Below, piece after piece: positions 50,775-58,495 of a stretch of DNA of 64,000 bases. The notes under the pieces were generated by a model. It was not told the origin of the DNA and did not search any database. It saw nothing but the letters and a program-made list of their open reading frames with translations. The translations under genes and the position numbers were made by a program. Source of the stretch: Bacteroides fragilis NCTC 9343 (GTDB lineage: Bacteria > Bacteroidota > Bacteroidia > Bacteroidales > Bacteroidaceae); the NCBI RefSeq assembly GCF_000025985.1, contig NC_003228.3, positions 3,410,001 to 3,474,000 on the forward strand, read 5' to 3'. Every line of letters begins with the position of its first letter. The first letter of the stretch is position 1.

Positions 50775-52541
50775 ATGGCACACGGAGATCATCTGAAATA
50801 CAGCGGAAAGCCTAAGGCGGGAAAGAAAACATTTCTACGCCTGATATCGTACGTGGCCTGTGACCGGCGGTTACTGATTGTGATCGGTGTGCTGATCGTG
50901 ATCAGCATTGCGGCCAACCTCACCGGATCGTACATGCTTCGCCCGATTATCAACGACTACATCCTGCCGGGCGACTTTCAGGGACTGGTGCGCATCCTGC
51001 TGTTCCTGGCAGCTATCTACCTGACAGGAGTGGCGGCTACTTACATCGAATATATCCTGCTGAACAAGATAGGACAACGCACCGTGACCCGGATGCGTGA
51101 GGAACTGTTCGGCAAGATGGAACGTCTGCCTGTCAGATACTTCGACACCCATCAGCACGGTGATGTCATGAGCCGGTACACCAACGATATTGACCGCATC
51201 AGTGACGCATTGACCGACAGCCTGTCCGATATGCTGTCCAGTGCACTGACGGTTATCGGTATTTTCTGCCTGATGATCTTTATCAGCCCGATACTGACAG
51301 CGGTAACGCTGATTACCGTCCCTCTGATGTTCCTCAGTGCCAAAGGCATTGTGAAACGGAGCCGGAAATACTTCAAAGCGCAGCAGGAAGCACTGGGAAT
51401 GATGAACGGCTATGCGGAAGAAATGATCAGCGGACAGAAAGTGGTGAAAGTATTCGGACACGAACAGAAGGTGGAAACAGACTTCGGGATACTGAACCAA
51501 AGCCTGAAGGACAAATCGTTGAAAGCACAATTCTACTCGGGGCTAATGATGCCTGTCATGCAAAACCTCAATACGCTGAACTATGTGATCATCACCATTG
51601 TGGGGGCTTTACTGGCCATCTTCCGCGGATTCGACGTAGGCGGACTGGCAGCTTTCCTGCAATATTCACGGCAGTTCGGCCGCCCGATCAATGAACTGGC
51701 AAGCCTTTACAACAGCATACAGGCTGCCATAGCCGGAGCCGAACGTATCTTCGAAATCATAGATGAAGCGCCCGAGAAAGCGGATGTTCCGGAAGCCGTC
51801 ACACTGAAAAATATAAAAGGAGACGTAGCCCTGAAAAATGTGTATTTCGGCTACCGTCCGGAGAAAACCATCTTGAAAGGAGTGTCCCTGCATGCACCGG
51901 CAGGAAAGAAAATAGCCCTGGTAGGCGCCACCGGAGCCGGAAAGACAACGATATTAAACCTGCTTCCCCGCTTTTTCGATATTCAGTCGGGAGAGATCAC
52001 CATCGACAATCACCCGATCGACCGGATCGAGCGCAACAGCCTTCGCCGTTCGATGGCTATCGTGTTGCAGGACACCCATCTCTTCACAGGTACGGTACGG
52101 GAGAACATCCGCTTCGGACGCCTCAGTGCGACGGATGACGAGGTAGTGGCAGCCGCCCGCCTGACCGCTGCCCATTCGTTCATCAAACGCTTGCCGCAAG
52201 GGTACGATACTTTGCTCGAAAACGACGGAGCCAACCTAAGCCAAGGGCAACGGCAGCTATTGAACATTGCCCGTGCCGCAGTGGCCGATCCGGCCATCCT
52301 GTTGCTGGACGAAGCAACGAGCAACATAGATACACGCAGTGAAATCTTGATCCAGCGGGGATTGGACCAGTTGATGCAGGGACGCACCAGCCTGATCATC
52401 GCCCACCGCCTGTCTACGATCCGCAATGCAGATACCATCCTGGTACTGGAGCACGGAGAAATCATCGAGCAAGGCAGTCATCAGGAATTACTTGCATTGA
52501 AGGGAAAATATTATTCGCTGAATGAAGAGCAATTCAAATAA
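50775..52541 (+). CDS. ABC exporter half-transporter with consensus ATP site (TM288-like)
   Basis: 588 residues. Six membrane helices (about 35-325) with ABC exporter motifs (RYFDTHQHGDVMSRYTNDID), then Walker A GATGAGKTT, Q-loop, signature LSQGQRQL, Walker B ILLLDEATSNID with the catalytic Glu, and the H-loop IAHRLST. The LSQGQ variant is typical of the partner that completes the degenerate site in heterodimeric exporters. It begins 2 bases after the upstream stop, so the two halves are made together. The neighbouring metallophosphoesterase in the same operon makes a lipid or envelope precursor a plausible cargo; this is inference. Confidence 0.93.
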   Translation: MAHGDHLKYSGKPKAGKKTFLRLISYVACDRRLLIVIGVLIVISIAANLTGSYMLRPIINDYILPGDFQGLVRILLFLAAIYLTGVAATYIEYILLNKIGQRTVTRMREELFGKMERLPVRYFDTHQHGDVMSRYTNDIDRISDALTDSLSDMLSSALTVIGIFCLMIFISPILTAVTLITVPLMFLSAKGIVKRSRKYFKAQQEALGMMNGYAEEMISGQKVVKVFGHEQKVETDFGILNQSLKDKSLKAQFYSGLMMPVMQNLNTLNYVIITIVGALLAIFRGFDVGGLAAFLQYSRQFGRPINELASLYNSIQAAIAGAERIFEIIDEAPEKADVPEAVTLKNIKGDVALKNVYFGYRPEKTILKGVSLHAPAGKKIALVGATGAGKTTILNLLPRFFDIQSGEITIDNHPIDRIERNSLRRSMAIVLQDTHLFTGTVRENIRFGRLSATDDEVVAAARLTAAHSFIKRLPQGYDTLLENDGANLSQGQRQLLNIARAAVADPAILLLDEATSNIDTRSEILIQRGLDQLMQGRTSLIIAHRLSTIRNADTILVLEHGEIIEQGSHQELLALKGKYYSLNEEQFK

Positions 52542-52728
52542 ACGGACTACCACGGAAACCGCGCCGGGGATGGAGCAACCGTAATCCCGATTCGGAAGAG
52601 GTATCAGATAGAAAGTGATTGATGCAAATAGCGATACATTAAGAAAGCAAATACCCGGTTTCACAAACAGCACCTTTCGATAAAAGCAGTAAACCGGAGA
52701 GGGAAAGTCCCCAAAAGTGGGGTTACGG
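52542..52728. other. intergenic stretch after the ABC exporter
   Basis: 187 bases, no gene. CCCC-AAAAGT-GGGG (about 52709-52722) forms a small GC hairpin. The rest has no recognised signal; it runs into the repeat ladder. Confidence 0.4.
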
Positions 52729-52858
52729 AGGTGAAGAACCGGGATTGAACAGGTGAAGAACCGGGATTTTTCACAAAAGAAGCAAGCATTTCAGGAAAAA
52801 GAAGTAAGCATTTGGTCCGAAAGAAGTAAGCATTTCCCCAATATGCTTACTTCTTTTT
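52729..52858. repeat. 22-bp-phased repeat ladder closed by an inverted copy (ladder B)
   Basis: AGGTGAAGAACCGGGATT occurs at 52729 and 52751 (22 bp apart). AAAGAAGYAAGCATTT follows at 52776, 52798 and 52820, again exactly 22 bp apart, and the inverted copy ATGCTTACTTCTTT is at 52843-52856. The two words keep the same 22-bp phase within three bases and share GAAG near their start. The last direct copy and the inverted copy make a terminator stem. Same layout as 20345-20428 with unrelated bases. Confidence 0.85.
52820..52858 (+). terminator. terminator of the ABC exporter operon, made from ladder B
   Basis: AAAGAAGTAAGCAT (52820-52833) pairs with ATGCTTACTTCTTT (52843-52856), 14 bp, nine-base loop, followed by TT. 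The earlier direct copies at 52776 and 52798 can compete for the inverted arm. Symmetry makes it able to stop sbcC transcripts from the other side too. Confidence 0.75.
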
Positions 52859-53153
52859 CAAATATCTCCTATTGTTTTTGTCCATCAGGTCTATTGTCCT
52901 GTTTTTCTCCCCTGATTCTTGCGTTTTCCGTACCGGTTGTGAAGTGTCCGAAGCACTTAAAGGAACAACAGAAAGACACAGCTTTCCTTCAAGGAAATAC
53001 TTCAGCGAAGCAATCGCACCTATCTTGTGACATTCTATCAGAAAGCGAGCGGAATCACCGTCCATAAGACAAACCCATAACTCCCTACAGAACGATTTTT
53101 CCATTCGGACCGCACTCCGCCCCGAAAAAACGCAGCCTGACGATTTCCAATTA
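52859..53153. other. intergenic stretch between ladder B and sbcC
   Basis: 295 bases. A minus-strand frame of 85 codons (53104-52847) exists, but it runs into the terminator, has no recognisable motif and is considered doubtful. Nothing else was seen. Confidence 0.4.
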
Positions 53154-56117
53154 TCAACTTGTCAAAGTGATAGCACTCTTCCCATTCGCCGCGCGATGGA
53201 GTTGCACTTGCACGGCGATGCGCTCACTCATCTCCTGTACATGGGAAATGACTCCGATCTTCCGTCCCTGCATCTGCAATTGCTCGAGAGCTTCCATCAC
53301 CGTGCGCAAACTGTCGGCATCGAGCGAACCGAAACCTTCGTCGATGAAAAGTGACTCCACTTTCAGGTTATTGCTCGAAAGAGACGACAAGCCGAGAGCC
53401 AACGCCAGGGAAATCAGAAAAGATTCTCCGCCGGAAAGAGAATAAACGGTACGCACCTCGTCACACATATCGCAGTCGATCACTTGCAGGGCGAGCGTTC
53501 CCGGCACCTGCTGCAACCGGTAACGTTTCGATAGATAAGACAGGTGCTTGTTGGCATGCATCAGCAACAGATTCAACGTATAGCTTTGGGCAATCACCTT
53601 GAACTTTGTCCCGTCCGCACTGCCAATCAGTTTATTGAGTTTTCCCCATCGGTTGGCTGTCTCCTGTTTTTCGGTCAGTTCCTGCTCCAGTTGCTTCAGC
53701 TTCTTCCGGTTTTGCTCCTGTTGCAAAAGACGTGCTTCGACGGTCGACAGACGCCGTTCGGTCTCCTGATTGGTGGCTTGCTGGCGGGCGATCGTCTCCG
53801 GCAAATGTTCCGGATCGGCTATCTGTTCTTTCCGGAGCATCAATTCGTCGATGGAGCTGTTCAGTTGTCTGATCTCTCCCTGCATACCGGAAATACGCGA
53901 CTGGACTTCTTCTCCCTCCTTGCGCACCTGTTCCACGGAATCGTTTAATTGTTTTTCTTTTTTCCGAATAGCGGCTTCCGCATCCTCGACAGATTTGCCT
54001 TTCAACAAAGGAGCCCGTTCCTGACGGAGAGTTATCAACTGTTCACTGACCACTCGGAACTGCTCCCGAGCAGTCGTTTCCGCCGTTTTCAGTAGTTCAA
54101 ATTGCTCTTTAGCAGCCAGAACTTGCTGTATCAACAGATGGCAACGGGCCACCCCTTCGCGCAAAGCCTCACAAGCCGAGCGAACCGTCCTGATCTGCCC
54201 CTCATGCTGTTGCCATTCCTTGTAGAGCTGATGGTATTGGTGCATTTTCTCCGCGAGCAGATTTAGCTTCCCTTGCACGGTATGCAATTGTTTCTCAAAA
54301 TAGTCCGGATTTTGCTCCTCCTCAGACGAAGGACGTTTCTGCTCAGCCTCTTGGAGGAACGCCTGCAACTGTACGGTTATCTCTCCGGACAATTCCGACA
54401 GATGAAGCAAATCCTGTTTCAAGGCAATATTCCGGTTATTTAGTTGCTGATACTCAGCAGATGCGGTTTGATATTCCTGTTCGATGTTCTGATACAGACT
54501 ATGGACTACCTGTTCCTCATTCCTATAAGGATGGTCAGTGCCCCCACATACCGGACACGGTTCATTCTCACGCAAATTCAGCCGCAAGGTCCGAACGTCT
54601 TTCCCCATCGCGATACGGACATTCTCAAAAAGGCGTTGCAGCACTTTCAGTTCAGCCTCCTTCTCTGACAACCGGGTGGTCAGAAGGGTCATCTCTTTCC
54701 GCATCTGTTCTTGTTTGTGCCCCATCTCTTCCTGTTGTGCTTTCAGACGTTCGGCCTCTGTCCCCGCTTTTCTCCATTCCAACATCTGCTGGCGGGCATT
54801 CTGCAAACGGGTTTGTTCCTGCATCCATCGGGCTTGCTCGTCAGTCACCGCTTCAATCCCAAAAGCATTCAGACGGTTCACACGCGCTTCGTTCTTTTCC
54901 TGAAGAATGGCAAGTTGGTCTTCCTGCTCTTTCAGCCTGTTCCGGATAGATTCAAGAAATAGCCCGGTCTCTTCCGTAACCGGTAGCTCGATCTCTCCCG
55001 TCAGATTCTTCAACGAAAGGCAGGAAGTATGCAGGGCTCCCTGCACAGATTGCAATTTATTGGCTTGTGCATTCGCTGCCTTTTCAGTACCTTGCAGTAT
55101 CTCCTCTACCTGCTTAGATTGGCTGACCAGTGATTGAATCTGAACATCCAGTTCACGTGCCCGGCTAAGATCGGGTTGCACAGCTTCACACTGTCCCCTG
55201 AAGCGAATGAGAGAGTCGGACTGGCGTGTATATTCTTCCCGGAGCTTCTTACTTTTTTCTTCATCCAGCCGCATATCCTGCACTTTCTTATCACGCTGCT
55301 CCTGCTGCAATTTCAAAGTATGCAGCACCGATAGCTGTGCATTCAGGTCTATCAATGCTTTGCTTCCCTGTTCACGAAGGTTGGTCAGACTCTCTTTTTC
55401 GATCCGTAGAAGAGTGATTTCCTCTTCGGAAAGCAGTTCGATCAGAGTGGCATTGCTCTTCAGCTGATTCAGTTCTGCATCGGCTGTTTTGCTACGCAGA
55501 TAGATTTCACTGGAAATACGGGAGTATATCTCCGTTCCGGTCAGCTTCTCGAGCAACTCGGCTTTGGCAGACTCACGGGATTTCAAGAAAGTAGCGAAGT
55601 CATTCTGGGCAAGCAGCACCGTACGGGTAAACTGTTCGTAAGTCAAACCGACCAAAGTCACCAATTGTGCCAACAACTCTTTCCTCGTTCCCTGTAGTTC
55701 CTGATTGGCAGTCAGATCGGTCACTTGTATCGTCTGCGACCGCAAAGCACCGTTAGCCCGGCTTCCTGTCCGGCGTACCGACCAACGAGAACGATAACAG
55801 TGTCCGGACGCTCCTAAAAAATCAACTTCGGCAAATCCCTCTCCCGTCCCTCTGCGAAGGATATTCTTCACATCGGCCTGATTCACCCGACTCTCACCGA
55901 TATCTGACATATAAAGACTCTCAACCGAAGCGGAGAAGCGGGGTGTCTTATCATACAGCGCCAGACAGAGCGCATCCAGTATCGTAGATTTTCCGGCTCC
56001 TGTAGGTCCGGATATTGCAAAAATCCCGGCAGAGCGTAAAGGCTCGGCTTGGAAATCAATTTCAAAAGTTCCTTCAATGGAAGCCAGATTTTTTAATCGT
56101 ATGGTTAGTATCTTCAT
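53154..56117 (-). CDS. sbcC: SbcC/Rad50-like exonuclease ATPase subunit
   Basis: 987 residues from the ATG at 56117-56115 (MKILTIRLKNLASIEGTF, the family start); the open frame continues 8 codons into the upstream repeat and these are ignored. Walker A GPTGAGKST (37-45), two very long coiled coils, the zinc hook CPVCGG with C521 and C524 in the middle, then signature LSGGESFLISLALALG, Walker B SLFIDEGFGSLD near the C-terminus. With SbcD it forms an ATP-dependent nuclease that cuts hairpins and long palindromes and trims DNA ends. It follows sbcD, separated by a repeat-filled gap of 168 bases. Confidence 0.95.
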   Translation of the reverse strand: MKILTIRLKNLASIEGTFEIDFQAEPLRSAGIFAISGPTGAGKSTILDALCLALYDKTPRFSASVESLYMSDIGESRVNQADVKNILRRGTGEGFAEVDFLGASGHCYRSRWSVRRTGSRANGALRSQTIQVTDLTANQELQGTRKELLAQLVTLVGLTYEQFTRTVLLAQNDFATFLKSRESAKAELLEKLTGTEIYSRISSEIYLRSKTADAELNQLKSNATLIELLSEEEITLLRIEKESLTNLREQGSKALIDLNAQLSVLHTLKLQQEQRDKKVQDMRLDEEKSKKLREEYTRQSDSLIRFRGQCEAVQPDLSRARELDVQIQSLVSQSKQVEEILQGTEKAANAQANKLQSVQGALHTSCLSLKNLTGEIELPVTEETGLFLESIRNRLKEQEDQLAILQEKNEARVNRLNAFGIEAVTDEQARWMQEQTRLQNARQQMLEWRKAGTEAERLKAQQEEMGHKQEQMRKEMTLLTTRLSEKEAELKVLQRLFENVRIAMGKDVRTLRLNLRENEPCPVCGGTDHPYRNEEQVVHSLYQNIEQEYQTASAEYQQLNNRNIALKQDLLHLSELSGEITVQLQAFLQEAEQKRPSSEEEQNPDYFEKQLHTVQGKLNLLAEKMHQYHQLYKEWQQHEGQIRTVRSACEALREGVARCHLLIQQVLAAKEQFELLKTAETTAREQFRVVSEQLITLRQERAPLLKGKSVEDAEAAIRKKEKQLNDSVEQVRKEGEEVQSRISGMQGEIRQLNSSIDELMLRKEQIADPEHLPETIARQQATNQETERRLSTVEARLLQQEQNRKKLKQLEQELTEKQETANRWGKLNKLIGSADGTKFKVIAQSYTLNLLLMHANKHLSYLSKRYRLQQVPGTLALQVIDCDMCDEVRTVYSLSGGESFLISLALALGLSSLSSNNLKVESLFIDEGFGSLDADSLRTVMEALEQLQMQGRKIGVISHVQEMSERIAVQVQLHRAANGKSAITLTS

Positions 56118-56133
56118 GGTTATTCGGTTTGCT

Positions 56134-56279
56134 TTCACCACAGATTACACGGATTAACACAGATCACTACAGGATTCACACAGATCTTTTAATCTTTACT
56201 ATCAACGAGATCATCTATTAATCTGTGTGAATCTGTGTAATCTGTGGTGAATTCCTGTGTAATCTGTGGTGAATTCCTA
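56134..56279. repeat. CACCACAGATTACA-type inverted/tandem repeat between sbcD and sbcC
   Basis: TTTCACCACAGATTACACGG at the left is the inverse of the right part, where TGTGTAATCTGTGGTGAATTCC occurs twice in tandem (about 56235-56278). Middle words GGATTCACACAGATC and ATCTGTGTGAATC also pair. Same family as 41992-42133. It separates two genes that normally overlap or adjoin. Confidence 0.8.
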
Positions 56280-56285
56280 TTTGAT

Positions 56286-57518
56286 TCATTCTAAATTGAT
56301 GGTCCGGCAAGCCTCCTGGAACAAATTTACCAGTTCTTCCGGCATCTCCGCCTGGTAACTATTCTCAAAGGTTGCTTTCACAATCTGTAAGGGATTCATC
56401 TCCTGCAATCCGGCGGTCAGGGTTTCTTCTTCCACGCTCCCCTCTGCCGCCTGCCGATAGAAAGAAACGATACGGGCCAGCCGGACCGGCTTGCCTTCCA
56501 GTATTTCTTCCACTTGCTGCCGCAACATCGGCTCCGGTTCGCTTAGTTTCACCTTGACTTCCAGATAGGGCATCGGTTCATCTTCCGGTAGTTCCAGCCC
56601 GCGCAATTCATCCAGCACCTCGTCCGGAGCCGCAGCTTCTGTGGCAGGGATACTTAGCAAACGCACCAACGGAGTATATTCAAGTTTCTCTATCTCAACC
56701 GCCCAACCTTCATCCAGGGTCACTTTTACCACTCCGTGGTGATAATGCTTCTCGGCAAACGACATAGGTAAGGGACTGCCGGCATAACGGATATTCTCCC
56801 TGCCCGATACGCGCTGAGCCTTGTGGATATGCCCTAAAGCCGTATAAACAATCTGTTCGGGAAAAGACTCGGGCGATACACTCTCCAGACCACCGATGAT
56901 GATGCGCTCACTATGATCTTTCTCGGCAATCTCCGAACCGGTTGCCAGCAGGTGTCCGACAGCCACCAATGCCTGTCCGTCAGTCCGCTTCTTCAACGCA
57001 TATTTCAACAAACGGGCATACAGTTCCTTCACCCCTTCCGCATACGGATTGCCTTCAGTCTCTACCACCGGATAGTCTCCCTGTCGCAAGAAAGGTACCG
57101 CCAGGCATAGGGCTTCTACCTCCCCCGCCGCATTCTTCAATTCTACCAGTAAATGCTCATAATCTATTTTGCCATTCTGTTTATGGACAATTCCTTTAAT
57201 CTCCGTACGCATCTCCTGCAACAAAGGCAGAGGAGATTCCAGCCGGGCAGCCGAATCGTGATTGCCGGCCACAACAACCAACTGCAATCGCGGATTCTCA
57301 GTCGTCACCCTGTGAATGAAACGATAGAACATCCGCTGGGAAGCAGCAGACGGATTGGAAACATCAAAGACATCTCCGGCAACAATCAGTACATCAATCT
57401 TGTTCTTAGTGAGGACACCGGCCAACCAGTCCAGAAAATGTTCGTGTTCCTGTGTGCGGTCATACCCGAAAAAGGTTTGTCCCAAATGCCAATCGGCTGT
57501 ATGTAGTATACGTATCAT
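56286..57518 (-). CDS. sbcD: SbcD/Mre11-like exonuclease subunit
   Basis: 410 residues. Phosphoesterase motifs: TADWHLGQ, VAGDVFD, GNHDS, and the later GHIHKAQ, all metal ligands of Mre11-type nucleases. The C-terminal capping region (about 280-405) matches SbcD length. Nuclease subunit of SbcCD; acts on hairpin and protein-blocked ends. A minus-strand -7 element TAACTTTG (57543-57536) lies 18 bases before the ATG. First gene of the sbcD-sbcC pair. Confidence 0.95.
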   Translation of the reverse strand: MIRILHTADWHLGQTFFGYDRTQEHEHFLDWLAGVLTKNKIDVLIVAGDVFDVSNPSAASQRMFYRFIHRVTTENPRLQLVVVAGNHDSAARLESPLPLLQEMRTEIKGIVHKQNGKIDYEHLLVELKNAAGEVEALCLAVPFLRQGDYPVVETEGNPYAEGVKELYARLLKYALKKRTDGQALVAVGHLLATGSEIAEKDHSERIIIGGLESVSPESFPEQIVYTALGHIHKAQRVSGRENIRYAGSPLPMSFAEKHYHHGVVKVTLDEGWAVEIEKLEYTPLVRLLSIPATEAAAPDEVLDELRGLELPEDEPMPYLEVKVKLSEPEPMLRQQVEEILEGKPVRLARIVSFYRQAAEGSVEEETLTAGLQEMNPLQIVKATFENSYQAEMPEELVNLFQEACRTINLE

Positions 57519-57535
57519 GCTATTGAAATTTGAAA

Positions 57536-57583
57536 CAAAGTTAGCAATTATTCAGGACAGCAATATTATTTTGTTTATTTTTG
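57536..57583. promoter_or_regulatory. divergent promoters of sbcD and the acyltransferase gene
   Basis: Minus strand: TAACTTTG (57543-57536) for sbcD. Plus strand: TATTTTTG (57576-57583) for the acyltransferase gene at 57607. Both match TAnnTTTG. The -33 parts are weak; for sbcD an ATTG (57564-57561) lies 17 bases upstream. Confidence 0.55.
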
Positions 57584-57606
57584 CACAAGCTAAAACCAAA
57601 ATCATT

Positions 57607-58365
57607 ATGAAGATACTATACTATATTTATCAAATCTGCATTGCATTGCCCATTTTGTTAGTATTGACTATCCTCACGGCGGTTGTCACAATCGTTGGTT
57701 CATTGCTGGGAGGAGCCCACATCTGGGGATATTATCCGGGGAAAATATGGTCACAACTGATCTGCCTTTTTCTGTTGATCCCGGTCAAAGTGCATGGGCG
57801 CGAAAAGCTACATGAAAGAACTTCTTACATCTTTGTCCCCAATCATCAGGGCTCATTCGATATCTTTCTGATTTATGGTTTTCTGGGACGTAACTTTAAA
57901 TGGATGATGAAAAAAAGCCTTCGCAAAATTCCTTTCGTCGGAAAAGCATGCGAAAGCGCAGGACATATCTTTGTAGATCGCTCGGGACCGAAAAAGGTAC
58001 TTGAAACCATTCGTCAAGCCAAAGACTCCCTGAAGGACGGAGTATCATTAGTGGTCTTCCCGGAAGGAGCCCGTTCTTTCACCGGACACATGGGATATTT
58101 TAAAAAAGGAGCTTTTCAATTGGCAGATGACTTACAGCTTGCCGTAGTTCCCGTAACCATAGACGGCTCTTTCGAAATCCTGCCACGCACCGGCAAATGG
58201 ATTCACCGTCATCGCATGATTCTGACCATTCATGATCCCATCCCCCCCAAAGGACAAGGAGCAGATAATATGAAAGCTACTATGGCCGAGGCTTACACAG
58301 CTGTAGAAAGTGCACTTCCCGATAAATTCAAAGGAATGGTGAAGAACGAAGATCAGGATCGATAG
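57607..58365 (+). CDS. plsC: 1-acyl-sn-glycerol-3-phosphate acyltransferase (PlsC)
   Basis: 252 residues from ATG 57607; an upstream in-frame start at 57355 lies antisense inside sbcD and is rejected. N-terminal membrane helices (about 8-35 and 50-65), catalytic NHQGSFD (H80, D85), GHIFVDRSG and VVFPEGARS (acceptor phosphate site). Makes phosphatidic acid from lysophosphatidic acid at the inner membrane. Length fits PlsC. It is more canonical than the protein at 20845 and is probably the main enzyme. Single gene, ended by the hairpin at 58398. Confidence 0.92.
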   Translation: MKILYYIYQICIALPILLVLTILTAVVTIVGSLLGGAHIWGYYPGKIWSQLICLFLLIPVKVHGREKLHERTSYIFVPNHQGSFDIFLIYGFLGRNFKWMMKKSLRKIPFVGKACESAGHIFVDRSGPKKVLETIRQAKDSLKDGVSLVVFPEGARSFTGHMGYFKKGAFQLADDLQLAVVPVTIDGSFEILPRTGKWIHRHRMILTIHDPIPPKGQGADNMKATMAEAYTAVESALPDKFKGMVKNEDQDR

Positions 58366-58392
58366 ACGTTCTTAAATAGAAAAAACACTGGT

Positions 58393-58454
58393 AAAAAATG
58401 AACGATGAACAAGCTGCATTGACTATCGCACAGCTCGTTCATCGTTCATCTTTT
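58393..58454. terminator. AACGAT-type hairpin, bidirectional terminator between plsC and RND permease
   Basis: ATGAACGATGAAC-a-AGCTG (58398-58416) pairs with CAGCT-c-GTTCATCGTTCAT (58431-58449), one A/C mismatch, 14-base loop, with AAAA before and TTTT after. It lies between convergent genes and has the same design as the nagA terminator at 23506-23545. Confidence 0.8.
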
Positions 58455-58495
58455 AAGAGCACCATTGCTCAAAGCATTCACTATTTAAAAGGTAT

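Noticed and set aside
52847..53104. 85-codon minus-strand frame after sbcC
   Set aside because: Runs into the ladder B terminator, has no recognised motif or promoter; cannot be supported, although not excluded.
57355..57606. N-terminal extension of the PlsC protein
   Set aside because: The extra codons are antisense to sbcD and upstream of the probable promoter at 57576.
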